DNA of 64,000 bases from UBA4733 sp036734945 (GCA_036734945.1 DAIMXP010000021.1:1-64000), one strand, 5' to 3'. Shown: positions 25,614 through 39,373, counted from the stretch's first letter. The notes: generated by a model from the letters alone, not told the origin. Program-made: numbers and translations.

Positions 25614-26606
25614 TTGCCTACCTTGCTTTCCATTCTCGGCTTCAACCCGTTGGCTGTGCGGATCGTCGCCGACACGCGGCTGGTCGACACGGAACTGGAG
25701 CAACTGGCCCAGCAGGCGGGAGACCCCGACCTGCGCCGCGCGCTCCAGCAGCTCTTTTCCAGCGGCGGCAAGCGCCTACGTCCCGCGCTCGTCTTGCTCG
25801 CCGCCCATTGGGGCACGTATGATCGCGCGCGCGCCGTCGTTGCCGGCGCCGCCATGGAGATGATCCATGCGGCCAGCCTGATCCACGACGACATCATCGA
25901 CGAAGCGAGCATGCGCCGCGGTCGCCCGACTACCAACAGTGTCTTTGGCTCCAAGGTCGCAGTATTGGGCGGCGACTACCTCTTCGCCGCCGCCGCCGGC
26001 GCTGTCGCCTCCCTTAACGACGTCAGACTGATGGCCTCCACCGCTCGCACCATTATGTCGCTCTGTGCCGGCGAGATCAGCCAGTCGGCCCACGCCTACG
26101 ATTGGCAGATCAGCGAAGCCGACTATTTCGGGTATCTGGAGCAGAAGACTGCCAGCCTGACCTGGCTCTGCTGCCGGGCCGGCGCAATGGTCGCTCAGGC
26201 TTCCGAACACGTGGTAGAGGTGCTCTCCGAGATCGGGCGCAACCTCGGCATGGCCTTTCAGATCGTCGACGACGTGCTGGACCTTACGTCGGCGCCGGAA
26301 GAGTTAGGAAAGCCAACGGGGCACGACCTGCTGGAAGGCATGCTGACCTTGCCGGTCATCCACCTCCTGGAAGGGCCGCACGGCTCCACGTACCGGAGTC
26401 TGTTGCACCAGGGCCAGGCCCCAAACGAAGAAGTGATCCGCAGCATCGTCCAGGCGGTGCGCGCCAACGGCTGCATTGACTACGCCTACGGCGTTGCCCG
26501 GCGCTACATGCGCGAGGTGGAGCGTCTCGTTGCCACCCTCGGCAACAGCGACGCCGGCAAGACGCTGGTCCAGGTCATGCACTACGCCGTCGAACGCCGC
26601 AGTTAA
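25614..26606 (+). CDS. Trans-polyprenyl diphosphate synthase
   Basis: A 330-residue isoprenyl chain-elongation enzyme. The first aspartate-rich region is HDDIIDEASMRRG, the second QIVDDVLDL, and GGKRLRPALVLLA binds diphosphate. The residues before the first aspartate motif are MIHAASLI, small side chains typical for medium or long products such as a quinone tail; this is inference. Starts with TTG and runs with tatD. Membrane quinone biosynthesis is the likely role. Confidence 0.87.
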   Translation: MPTLLSILGFNPLAVRIVADTRLVDTELEQLAQQAGDPDLRRALQQLFSSGGKRLRPALVLLAAHWGTYDRARAVVAGAAMEMIHAASLIHDDIIDEASMRRGRPTTNSVFGSKVAVLGGDYLFAAAAGAVASLNDVRLMASTARTIMSLCAGEISQSAHAYDWQISEADYFGYLEQKTASLTWLCCRAGAMVAQASEHVVEVLSEIGRNLGMAFQIVDDVLDLTSAPEELGKPTGHDLLEGMLTLPVIHLLEGPHGSTYRSLLHQGQAPNEEVIRSIVQAVRANGCIDYAYGVARRYMREVERLVATLGNSDAGKTLVQVMHYAVERRS

Positions 26607-26689
26607 GGGGACTATCCTCCTACCGGCAAACGCCACAGCCGCGCCGCGGTATACGCTCCTATGCGGATGCGGGACCAGGGGGCGGCGGC

Positions 26690-28243
26690 GTGTCAGTACA
26701 GGAACTTTCCCTGCTCGACGGACGGTATCAACTCATCCGGCAGTTGAGCGGTCCGGCGCGCACGCCACTGATGGTGGCGTCGGACCTGCAGACCGGCAAG
26801 GTCATCTGCGTTCGGCTGCAACGGTTCACCACCGCTCTGGCGAATCTGGCGGCTGTACCGTTGCTCACCGCTGAGCCACAGTCGGCGGGCGACGGACCCC
26901 TCCTGCCCTATGATTTCGGCGTCGACGAGGGTACGACCTATCTGGTCCGCGAGTTCGTCACGGCGACCAGCCTGCAGCAAATGCTCGCCGCACCAAAGCC
27001 CCACTCAGCCCTTGATGTGGTCTCCGTGCTGCGGCGGGCCGGCGAGGCGATGCTCACCGCCTCGGCGCAAGGCTTTTACCACCCCGGGCTGGCGCTGCGC
27101 CACGTGCTGATAGCAATGGACGGCACTGTGCGGGTCTCCGGCTACGACGCCGTCCGACCGGGGCGCCAGCGCGGAACCGCCGGAGAGGGCGCGATGCTGG
27201 CGGCACTCCTGACGCAGGCCTTCGCTGGCCGCGCTGCTGCCCCACGGCTGAACATCGACCGTAATGGCCGCCCCTTCGGCGCCGCCGGGCGCCATCCGCC
27301 GGCGGATGGCGCCCAGGCAGTGTACACGCTGCTGCTCCGCAACCAGACCTGGCAGGCGACGACCGTGCCGGATCTGGCGACCGTTGTCCGTGAGTTGCGC
27401 CGTTGCGAGGAGCAACTGCTGGGCTACAGTCGAGCGCGCGAGGCACTGAAGGTCACGGCGCGCACATTGGCGGCGTTGTTCCGCCGGTTTCGCCACCTCG
27501 GTCCATTGCTGCACCCGTACGTGGTGGTGCTGGCCCTGGTAGTCGCCGTCTTCGTCCTGGCGGCACGCGCACTCAGCACGTCGGCCAGTCCGGGTCGCCT
27601 GCTGGTGTACCCCGTGCCCACACGCGCCGCCGACGCACCTGTCGTCGGCTATCCGTTCATCAACCCACCGAGCGCCGCAGTTGCGACCGCCATACCGAAG
27701 CAAGCAACAGTTGTCTCGAAAGTGACCACGTACGCCTCACCCGTGCTCCCGATGAGCAGCACGGCGGATGCCGGGGTGGCTGCACACGTTCCCGTCACCC
27801 CGCCCGCTCCACGGGCTCAACAGGCAGCTCTCCCGCCGCAGGCACGGCAAGCGCCGAGCCTGCCGGCGACCCGGCAACAGGCGTCGGCGGCGCCCGCCCA
27901 CCCTGCCGCCGCGCGCACTGTCGGCGGCACAGCCGTTCCACCGCAAGACGCCGCGCCTCGGCCTGCTCCCGCTGCCGCCACTGCTATGGTGATCGTCACT
28001 CGACTTACGGCCCAGCAGACCACCGCGCGAGTCACGGTGATCGGCGCGACCAGTACCGAGAGTGGCAGTGCCGTCGCGGTGATGTCGCGTGCTACTTCAA
28101 CATCGGTAACACACTCCACCACGGCCTCGGCCCATCCTGCGCCGACTAGCAGTGTCCGCGTCATCGCAACGACAGCGGTGAGCAAAGCCTCCGCGACACC
28201 AGCAAAGAGTGCAGTGACGCGGGTGATCGCAATCCTGCACTAG
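26690..28243 (+). CDS. Membrane pseudokinase with proline/threonine-rich external tail
   Basis: A 517-residue protein starting with GTG. Residues 1-250 follow a Ser/Thr kinase fold (LDGRYQLIRQLSG at the glycine loop, YLVREFVTATSLQQML at the hinge), but catalysis is lost: the VAIK lysine is Arg (ICVRL), HRDLKPEN reads HPGLALRH and DFG reads GYD. A transmembrane helix (about 277-297) is followed by about 220 residues very rich in Pro, Ala, Thr, Ser and Val, likely outside the cell. The kinase-like domain is probably a cytosolic binding module. Confidence 0.78.
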   Translation: MSVQELSLLDGRYQLIRQLSGPARTPLMVASDLQTGKVICVRLQRFTTALANLAAVPLLTAEPQSAGDGPLLPYDFGVDEGTTYLVREFVTATSLQQMLAAPKPHSALDVVSVLRRAGEAMLTASAQGFYHPGLALRHVLIAMDGTVRVSGYDAVRPGRQRGTAGEGAMLAALLTQAFAGRAAAPRLNIDRNGRPFGAAGRHPPADGAQAVYTLLLRNQTWQATTVPDLATVVRELRRCEEQLLGYSRAREALKVTARTLAALFRRFRHLGPLLHPYVVVLALVVAVFVLAARALSTSASPGRLLVYPVPTRAADAPVVGYPFINPPSAAVATAIPKQATVVSKVTTYASPVLPMSSTADAGVAAHVPVTPPAPRAQQAALPPQARQAPSLPATRQQASAAPAHPAAARTVGGTAVPPQDAAPRPAPAAATAMVIVTRLTAQQTTARVTVIGATSTESGSAVAVMSRATSTSVTHSTTASAHPAPTSSVRVIATTAVSKASATPAKSAVTRVIAILH

Positions 28244-28258
28244 AGTGTGCCGAAGCCG

Positions 28259-28864
28259 TTATTCCCGGTCGAGCACCAACGCGAAGACACGGGAAACCGA
28301 CATTGATACCGTCGGGAACAATGGGCTGGTCAGAACATCGCTTGCTCGCAGGACGACGGGTTCACTGTAGTGGCCGCCCACATACTGTTCCCCGATGAGC
28401 GTGTACTGGAAGATTGTCCGGCGGGCCGTATCGACCAGCCAGTAGTGGGGCAGACCGTGGCGTTCATACGCCTGCCAGAGATCCCCATCAGGTCGGTGCT
28501 CCGCTCGCGTCGTGCGGGAGAAGACCTCAATCACCAGATCAGGGACGCCTTCCAGGGCCCGGCGTCCGCGCAACGACGCCACGCGGTCCGCCAATACGAA
28601 GAAGAGGTCGGGATGGGTGACATCTTCTGCCGCGTATCCGCGCTCAGGAAAGTCAAGCGCGACGGCGCGCGTGGCCGAGGACACCCGTCCGTAGCCCGCC
28701 TCCATGGCCCAACTCAGGAAGGTGAACAACTCTGTGACTACGACGTCGTGGTTGTCATCCGGCACGTTGAACACGACGAGTTGCCCTTCCAGGATGTCGT
28801 AGATCCGGTCCTCCGGCGACTCCGGCAGGTCGGCCAGGGTGTACACCCGCTTCGCTGTGATCAT
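28259..28864 (-). CDS. Uma2-family (DUF820) restriction-endonuclease-fold protein
   Basis: A 201-residue PD-(D/E)xK-fold protein. The catalytic-region pattern is HPDLFFVL...GVPDLVIEVFSRTTR...DLWQAYERHGLPHYWLVD, typical of Uma2/DUF820. The family is abundant in cyanobacteria and Chloroflexota; cellular role is largely unknown. ATG 28864 starts the conserved region (MITAKRVYTLADL); the frame extends upstream without a good site. It converges with the pseudokinase gene, leaving 15 bases between stops. Confidence 0.85.
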   Translation of the reverse strand: MITAKRVYTLADLPESPEDRIYDILEGQLVVFNVPDDNHDVVVTELFTFLSWAMEAGYGRVSSATRAVALDFPERGYAAEDVTHPDLFFVLADRVASLRGRRALEGVPDLVIEVFSRTTRAEHRPDGDLWQAYERHGLPHYWLVDTARRTIFQYTLIGEQYVGGHYSEPVVLRASDVLTSPLFPTVSMSVSRVFALVLDRE

Positions 28865-28965
28865 CGACGCTCTCGCCTTCGCTCTGCCGATTCGCCCGCC
28901 TGATGTCTCCGTAGCATACCGCACGGTCCCGCCGTTGAGGCCACGCGACACGTCGAAGGCTCTCG

Positions 28966-29938
28966 TCAAGCGGCCACGGGACGGGCGCTGCCAGCGGCGG
29001 CGATGGCCAGCCCTTCCGTGACACCGGTCAGCAGTCGGTGCTCCTGGACTTTCTCTCGACCGAATCGCTCGCCGAGCAATTGCACCAGGGCAGGGATGGC
29101 GCTGGAGCCGCCGGTGCGGATGACGGCGTCAATCTGCTTCGGATGCAAGCCGGAGCGAGCCACCGCGCCATCGACGCATGCGCCGATCTGGCGCAGCTCG
29201 TCGGTGATCATGCGCTCAAACTCCAGGCGCGTGAACGGCTCATTGAGGATGATCGCCTCGGCGATGAACTCCAGGCGGGTTGCCTGCTCGTCCGAGAGGC
29301 GCACCCTGGCGCCTTCAATGGCTTCGAATACGGGGAGTCCATAGTTGCGCGTAACCAGGCAATCCAGCGCGCGGAAGCGGCGGGCGTAGGGGCCGCTACG
29401 CTGCGCGCAGGCGCGCCTCCGCCAGCGCATCAGCTTCCGCATCGTCGGCATAATGCACCGGCCGCCCGAGTACGACATGCTCGATTGTCTCACCACCGGC
29501 GGCCTCGATGCGTTCGCGCAGCTCGATCAACAGTTGGGCAACGAGTTCCTCCAGCGTGTAGCCCTTCCCATAGACGCCGGTGCCGCGAAATGTGCTGTTC
29601 GGCAGTTCCATCTTGAGCGACTTGAACAGCCTGCCCGGTTCGTTCTCGTCGAGCCAGACGAAGATGTCGGTATAGACGCGGCCGACCTCGGCAAAGACGT
29701 TCTCCAGCACGCCAACCTGCACCCGCTTCAGCTTGACCGTGTGGCCGACGTTATCCGTGTTGAAGCGATCCAATGCCTGCTGGCCGGCGACCCAGCCGCC
29801 ATCGCGAGCCAGGTAGAGCAGGGAGCGCATCACCTGAGGGTCGCGGGCTACCGGGTCGAGCGGCAGCAGCCGGCTCTGCCGGCCGTCATAGACCGCTGCG
29901 CTCGAGTTGGAAGTGCCGAAGTCGATGCCAACACGCAC
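28966..29938 (-). pseudogene. Broken Hsp70-family (YegD-like) chaperone gene
   Basis: From GTG 29938 the frame gives MRVGIDFGTSNSSAAVYDG and continues for 180 residues to a stop at 29396. A second frame takes over at about 29396-29400 (RFRALDCLVTRNYGLPVFEAIE) and runs to 28966, ending with VIRTGGSSAIPALVQLL. The first part is phosphate-1 of an Hsp70 ATPase, the second the end of the ATPase of YegD-like proteins. The section between, which holds the phosphate-2 motif, is missing. So there is both a frame change and a deletion of perhaps 100-200 residues. Confidence 0.75.
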
Positions 29939-30131
29939 GTGTACCTGCCTTTCCTGAGCGGCGCGACGCTCCCGGCACAGCGGGAGGCACGACCCGAAAG
30001 AGGGGGGCGCTTGTTATACCAGATAGGGGACGCACTTCATTATGACGGATGCCGATATGCAGGTATGTTCGCGCCATCCCACTGTCGCTGGGGTCTGAAA
30101 AGAACGCGCCTCGCGGCGTGAGCACGCGATG
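29939..30131. other. Intergenic stretch before the broken Hsp70 gene
   Basis: About 190 bases with slightly lower GC (ACTTCATTATGACGGATGCCGATATG region). It should hold the promoter of the broken Hsp70 gene and the end of the moaA transcript. No gene or strong hairpin is apparent. Confidence 0.3.
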
Positions 30132-31142
30132 CTAGCCGCCGATGTGCGACATCTCCACCTTTGGCCGGGCGGTGGTCAATGCAGTCCTGACCTCGGAGTA
30201 CCGGTCGCCGCGCCGATGCCAGACCTGACGGAGCGCGGCGGCCAGATCCTCGTCGGTGCCGCCACCGCGCAGCAACGCCCGGAAATCGTGACCGTGCGCC
30301 GCGAAGAGACAGGTGTAGAGGCTGCCTTCCGCCGAGAGACGGGCCCGTGTACAGGTGCGGCAGAACGGCTGGGTGACGGAGGCAATCACGCCGATTTCGC
30401 CCGCGCCGTCGGCGTAGCGCCAGCGCGTGGCAACCTCGCCGAAATAGTTGGGATCGGCCGGCTGCAATAGCCAGACGCGGTTGATCCGGTCGATGATCTC
30501 CCTGGCCGGCACCACGTCGTCCATGCGCCAGCCATTGCTGTTGCCGACATCCATGTACTCGATGAAACGCACGATATGGCCGCTGCCCCGGAAGCGCTGC
30601 GCCATCGCCACGATGCTGTCCTCGTTCAAGCCGCGCTTGACCACCATGTCGATCTTGATGGGCGCCAACCCTGCCGCCGATGCGGCGTCGATCGCCGCCA
30701 GAATGCGGCTGACCGGCATGCCGACATCGTTCATGCGCTGGAATACTGCATCATCCAGCGAGTCCAGGCTGATCGTGATGCGCTCCAGACCGGCTGCTTT
30801 CAGCGCCAGCGCCTTGCCTGGCGTCAGCAGCGAACCGTTGGTTGTCAACGTCAGGTCCTGCAGGCCGTCGATCGCCGCCAGCATGGCAACCAGGCGCTCC
30901 AGGTCACGACGCAGCAACGGCTCGCCGCCAGTCAGTCGGATCTTCTCCACACCCTGCGCCACAAAGACACGCGCCAGCCGGGCGATCTCTTCAAAACTGA
31001 GCAGTTCCGCACGCGGCAAGAACTGAAATCCCGGCCCGAAGACCTCTCTCGGCATGCAGTAGACGCAGCGAAAGTTGCAGCGGTCCGTCACCGAGATGCG
31101 CAGGTCGCGTAGTGGACGGCGGAGGGAGTCGGTCAACTGCAT
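30132..31142 (-). CDS. moaA: GTP 3',8-cyclase MoaA
   Basis: A 336-residue radical SAM enzyme for the first step of molybdenum cofactor synthesis. The N-terminal cluster motif is CNFRCVYC, SAM-binding LTGGEPLLR follows, and the C-terminal cluster motif is CRTCTRARLSAEGSLYTC. The chain ends with the essential Gly-Gly pair (SHIGG). ATG 31142 is chosen because conserved sequence begins right after it. No other moa/moe gene is adjacent. Confidence 0.93.
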   Translation of the reverse strand: MQLTDSLRRPLRDLRISVTDRCNFRCVYCMPREVFGPGFQFLPRAELLSFEEIARLARVFVAQGVEKIRLTGGEPLLRRDLERLVAMLAAIDGLQDLTLTTNGSLLTPGKALALKAAGLERITISLDSLDDAVFQRMNDVGMPVSRILAAIDAASAAGLAPIKIDMVVKRGLNEDSIVAMAQRFRGSGHIVRFIEYMDVGNSNGWRMDDVVPAREIIDRINRVWLLQPADPNYFGEVATRWRYADGAGEIGVIASVTQPFCRTCTRARLSAEGSLYTCLFAAHGHDFRALLRGGGTDEDLAAALRQVWHRRGDRYSEVRTALTTARPKVEMSHIGG

Positions 31143-31241
31143 ACGGCATGATACCCGTGCGGCTGAAAGCCGAACATATTCTCGGAGGAAACGCGAGGTT
31201 ACCTCCCGTGTAGGCACGTCGGCTCTTTCTCTTGATTAGGC

Positions 31242-31532
31242 CTACTCACGCGATGAAATGCTATCAAGGTAGGCCAGGAACTCCTCATCGCTCTCAAAGC
31301 GGCGTAACCCGCCGGCTGCAATCTCGGCGTCGACCTCACGCTCGCCCTCTTGCCACTCAGGCGTCCAGTACCAGGCCTGGTCGGGGTCGATGACGCGGAT
31401 TAAGACCCCGGCGGCTGTCACCTCCAGGGCTACATGGGCGCCATCACAGAGGCAGGCTGCCTCCCGAACCGCCGGAGGTATGACGAGACGGCCATCTGGG
31501 CCAACCTGCGTTGTTTCAATGACTATTGCCAT
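31242..31532 (-). CDS. AbrB/MazE-type DNA-binding protein (orphan antitoxin-like)
   Basis: A 96-residue protein with an N-terminal swapped-hairpin AbrB domain: TTQVGPDGRLVIPPAVREAA. The C-terminal part (WQEGEREVDAEIAAGGLRRFESDEEFLAYL) resembles the toxin-binding tail of antitoxins. No toxin gene follows: the next gene in that direction is moaA. It may be an orphan, or a regulator acting on its own. Confidence 0.75.
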   Translation of the reverse strand: MAIVIETTQVGPDGRLVIPPAVREAACLCDGAHVALEVTAAGVLIRVIDPDQAWYWTPEWQEGEREVDAEIAAGGLRRFESDEEFLAYLDSISSRE

Positions 31533-31703
31533 GGAGCCCTCACTCTGTACGGAACGGCGAACTCGCTTCCTGTAGTGTAACCGGATCACTTCGCCCAGTA
31601 CTCGCGTGCCCGGCTCCGCCGGCTAACGCACCATTTGTTGCGCGTTTCGTCGTAGGATGGTGGTGCGTTGGCGCTTCGATGGCCAGCAGAAGGAGAATTC
31701 CCA

Positions 31704-32615
31704 GTGCGTGCATTAGTTGTCGATCCGCAGGCCGCCGGCCGCCTGAGCATCGGTGAGGCTCCCGACCCGACGCCGCAGGCGGACCAGTGCCTGGTTCGGG
31801 TGGAAGCGGTCTCGCTTAATCGCGGCGAAGTACTCCAGATCTTGCGCGCCGCCCCTGGCACTATTCTCGGTTGGGACGCTGCTGGGACCGTCGTGCAGGC
31901 TGCGAGCCGGGGTGGCCCGGCAGTGGGTTTGCGCGTGGTGACGAACGGCCCGAGCGGCGGTTGGGCCGAACTGCGGGCCGTACACATCGGGGACCTGGCG
32001 GCGCTCCCTGAAGGGATGGACATCGGTCTGGCCGCTGCCCTGCCTGTCGCCGGTGTCACCGCCTTGCGCGCGCTGCGCATCCCCGGCAACCTCCTGGGGC
32101 GGCGCGTCCTGATCACCGGCGCGTCGGGCGGCGTCGGTCGCTTTGCTGTGCAGTTGGCGCACCGAGCGGGGGCGCACGTCATCGCCATCGTCGGCAGTGA
32201 GGCGCGCGGCGCCGGCCTGGCTGACCTGGGGGCTGATGAGGTCGTCGTCGGCATCGACAGCATCAACAAGCCTGTGTTCGCAGTCATCGAAAACGTCGGT
32301 GGCCCGATGCTGGCCACAGCCTTCCGGCTGCTGGAACAGGGAGGCAGCCTGGTCTCCATCGGCGCAGCTTCCGGCGAAGTAACGACGTTCCCGCCCTATA
32401 GTACGGTGGGGCCGCGCCGCAGCCTGATCAGCTTCCAGATGGGCGCCGAAGGCGGCCCGTCGGGCGCGGACCTTGCCTACCTGGCCGGACTCGTCCATGC
32501 AGGCACGCTGGATCCTCAGGTCTCCTGGCGCGGAAACTGGCAACGCGCCGCCGAGGCGGTGCAACTTCTGCTGGATCGCAAGATCAACGGCAAAGCGGTA
32601 CTGGAGATCAATTGA
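31704..32615 (+). CDS. Medium-chain dehydrogenase/reductase (quinone oxidoreductase-like)
   Basis: A 303-residue MDR protein. The cofactor-binding loop is VLITGASGGVGRFAVQLAHRAG and an AAALPVAGVTALRAL segment precedes it. Cysteine zinc ligands of alcohol dehydrogenases are absent, so it is a zinc-free quinone-reductase type. GTG 31704 follows an AAGGAG site eight bases upstream. It overlaps the next gene, an old-yellow-enzyme homologue, by four bases, indicating joint reduction of unsaturated carbonyl compounds. Confidence 0.83.
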   Translation: MRALVVDPQAAGRLSIGEAPDPTPQADQCLVRVEAVSLNRGEVLQILRAAPGTILGWDAAGTVVQAASRGGPAVGLRVVTNGPSGGWAELRAVHIGDLAALPEGMDIGLAAALPVAGVTALRALRIPGNLLGRRVLITGASGGVGRFAVQLAHRAGAHVIAIVGSEARGAGLADLGADEVVVGIDSINKPVFAVIENVGGPMLATAFRLLEQGGSLVSIGAASGEVTTFPPYSTVGPRRSLISFQMGAEGGPSGADLAYLAGLVHAGTLDPQVSWRGNWQRAAEAVQLLLDRKINGKAVLEIN

Positions 32616-33700
32616 CAGTGGAATCGACTCCCCGACTGTTTCAGCCCTACTCGATTCGCGACGTTACCCTGCGCAACCGCCTGGTGGTGTCGCCGATGTG
32701 CCAATACTCCTGTGACGCCCGCGACGGCCTGGCGACCGACTGGCACCTGGTCCATCTGGGCAGTCGCGCCGTTGGCGGGGCTGGTCTGGTCTTCACGGAG
32801 GCTGCAGCCGTCCTCCCGGAGGGGCGCATCTCGCCGGAAGACCTCGGCTTCTGGTCGGAGGCGCACGGTCGAGCGCTGGTGCCTACCATCACCTTCGTGC
32901 GCGGGCAGGGGGCTGTTATGGGCATCCAACTCGCCCACGCCGGCCGCAAAGCGAGTACCTCTCGCCCCTGGGACGGGCATCGCGGCCTGGCCGATACGGA
33001 GGGCGGCTGGACACCCGTCGGGCCGAGCGCGCTCCCCTTCAATGCCACCTACCGCGAGCCACTCGCCATGAGCCAGGACGACATTCAGGAGGTGGTGGCC
33101 GCCTTTGCAGCAGCGGCGGCGCGGGCCGATGCGTACCACTTCGACGTCATCGAGATCCACGCCGCCCACGGCTACCTGCTGCACGAGTTCCTGTCGCCTC
33201 TGAGCAACCGGCGCACCGATGGCTACGGCGGCGCCTTTGAGCACCGCATCCGTTTGACTCTGGAAGTCGCCGAGGCCGTCCGGGAAAACTGGCCGGCCGG
33301 CAAGCCGCTGTTCCTGCGGCTCTCTGCCACCGACTGGGTAGCCGGCGGCTGGGACATCGGTGACAGCGTGCGCCTGGCCCGCACTCTGGCCGAGCGCGAC
33401 GTCGACGTCATCGACTGCTCCAGCGGCGGCCTGGATCAGCACCAGCAGATCAACTCCGGGCCGGGCTACCAGGTACCGTTCGCCGAGCAAATCCGCCGGG
33501 AAGCCGGCATCGCCACGGCTGCCGTTGGCCTGATCACTACCGCCGAACAAGCAGAACAAATTCTACAGGCGGAGCAAGCCGACCTGATCGTGATGGCTCG
33601 CGAACTCCTACGCGATCCCTACTTCCCGCTGCATGCGGCGAAGACACTTGGTGCGCCGGATGCGGTGCGCTGGCCGATTCAGTACGTGCGGGCGAGGTAG
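32612..33700 (+). CDS. Old-yellow-enzyme family NADH:flavin oxidoreductase (YqjM-like)
   Basis: A 362-residue FMN-dependent TIM barrel. YqjM-type landmarks are VVSPMCQYSC near the N-terminus with the FMN-tuning cysteine, the substrate histidines in EIHAAHGYLLHEFLSP, NRRTDGYGG, and the phosphate-binding end (ADLIVMARELLRDPYFPL). These enzymes reduce alpha,beta-unsaturated carbonyls. The TTG start lies within the last codons of the MDR gene. Confidence 0.9.
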   Translation: MTVESTPRLFQPYSIRDVTLRNRLVVSPMCQYSCDARDGLATDWHLVHLGSRAVGGAGLVFTEAAAVLPEGRISPEDLGFWSEAHGRALVPTITFVRGQGAVMGIQLAHAGRKASTSRPWDGHRGLADTEGGWTPVGPSALPFNATYREPLAMSQDDIQEVVAAFAAAAARADAYHFDVIEIHAAHGYLLHEFLSPLSNRRTDGYGGAFEHRIRLTLEVAEAVRENWPAGKPLFLRLSATDWVAGGWDIGDSVRLARTLAERDVDVIDCSSGGLDQHQQINSGPGYQVPFAEQIRREAGIATAAVGLITTAEQAEQILQAEQADLIVMARELLRDPYFPLHAAKTLGAPDAVRWPIQYVRAR

Positions 33701-33752
33701 GTGGCACGATGAGTGGTGCATCCGGCAAGTGTGGCCCGGTTCGTGTGACGAA

Positions 33753-33881
33753 GGCTGGCGACTAAAGTCGCGCCTACAAGGAGCCAATGGTCAGCCTGCG
33801 GCTGCCGGCACCTGCGCGGGCTGAGACCGAGTCCGCGAAGGCGGACTTTGCTGGCATTAGGCGCGACTTTAGTCGCCGGCC
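33753..33881. repeat. REP-like inverted repeat between convergent genes
   Basis: GGCGACTAAAGTCGCGCC at 33757-33774 is repeated in reverse complement at 33860-33877, and the match extends a few bases either side. A smaller hairpin (GTCCGC-GAA-GGCGGAC) lies between. No coding is apparent. It sits between the convergent OYE and PsiE genes and could fold as a bidirectional terminator or be a mobile REP/MITE relic. Confidence 0.7.
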
Positions 33882-33884
33882 TGT

Positions 33885-34433
33885 CTATTCCCGAACTGGG
33901 CCATACTTGCTTTGCTCCTTCTCCGCAGCACTCCCCGCGCCGGGCGCCTTGACCGTTGCTTCCTGCTCCCCTGCTGCGCGCTGGCGGACGAGCCAGAGGG
34001 CCAGCACCAGCAGCAGGACGCCACTGGAGTTAATGGCCAGATCAATCACCAGGCCATGTTGATCGGTATTGCTGGCGGCGAGGCCGAGGCCGTGGCGCAC
34101 GGCTGCTGTGATGCCGATAGCCAGAAACTCCTGCAACTGCTGACTGATCGGCCCGTGCGAAAGGATGGTGTGCAGGAGTTCCAGCAGGATGATCACCAGG
34201 AAGGCGGCGTCGATGCCATCCGTAACCGCCCGGATCGCGTCGTGCTGTTCGCTCAGCAGCGGCCCGATGACGCGAACGAAGGTGTCCAGCAGGGCAAGCA
34301 CCGCTAGGGCGATGAGGACGATCGCGACCGAGGCGGTCAGGACGGTTTCGGCCTGTTCAAACGAGCGGTACAGGCGCTGCTCCGCCCCATCAGGTCGTGC
34401 GCTAACCTCCGCTTCCAGTGGCGCCGGATTCAT
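33885..34433 (-). CDS. PsiE-family membrane protein (phosphate-starvation-inducible family)
   Basis: A 182-residue protein with four hydrophobic segments matching the PsiE family (PF06146): an N-terminal helix VLTASVAIVLIALAVLALLDTF, the central IDAAFLVIILLELLHTIL and EFLAIGITAAVRHGL, the latter two being the conserved core. The C-terminal tail is cytosolic and charged. An inner-membrane location is expected; function is unknown. Confidence 0.8.
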   Translation of the reverse strand: MNPAPLEAEVSARPDGAEQRLYRSFEQAETVLTASVAIVLIALAVLALLDTFVRVIGPLLSEQHDAIRAVTDGIDAAFLVIILLELLHTILSHGPISQQLQEFLAIGITAAVRHGLGLAASNTDQHGLVIDLAINSSGVLLLVLALWLVRQRAAGEQEATVKAPGAGSAAEKEQSKYGPVRE

Positions 34434-34777
34434 TGGTCACTCCCCTCCTGGCCCTGCCCTTCCGAGCGGGCAGTGTACCAGCGTGACGGTCCGTGGCTGC
34501 GACCGACAGGCGGGCGTTGTTGGGAGTTATTGTACGTGGTACTATACTGGCACTTAGGTGGCTGTCGACGCCGCTGCGAGTGGCAGAGTGAGTGCGGGAT
34601 CTGGCGACGCGAACCGCATCCATCGGTATACAGCGTCGTTCCCGGTAGGGCCGGAGCCAAGCCGGCGACCGGCGTCGATCCATTGTGATTGCCCGCGGGC
34701 TGGTACCTGGCATTGCTGTACCAGCCGCTGGTAGGGGCGGACAGGGCGTCCGCCACTGAGCGGGAGGGGTGAGCCTG
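34434..34777 (+). other. Long leader region upstream of gltB
   Basis: This 344-base gap has a promoter candidate at 34517-34545 and then about 230 bases that look capable of folding, for example CGACGC (34609 region) pairing with GCGTCG 25 bases later, and CCGGAGCCAAGCCGG further on. A nitrogen- or glutamine-responsive leader would make sense before glutamate synthase, but I could not match it to any known riboswitch core. No open frame with a ribosome site is present. Confidence 0.4.
34517..34545 (+). promoter_or_regulatory. Sigma-70-like promoter for gltB
   Basis: TTGTTG (34517-34522), a 17-base spacer and TACTAT (34540-34545): the best promoter-like pair in the region, inside a locally AT-rich patch. 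It would give a leader of about 225 bases before the gltB start. Confidence 0.55.
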
Positions 34778-39346
<4,569 letters not shown>

Positions 39347-39373
39347 GCAGATGCATGGCCGGGGCGGCTCTCA

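Noticed and set aside
34546..34760. Assigning the gltB leader to a known riboswitch class (c-di-GMP, cobalamin, glutamine)
   Set aside because: Only scattered resemblances such as CCGGTAGG; conserved cores are not in the right order.
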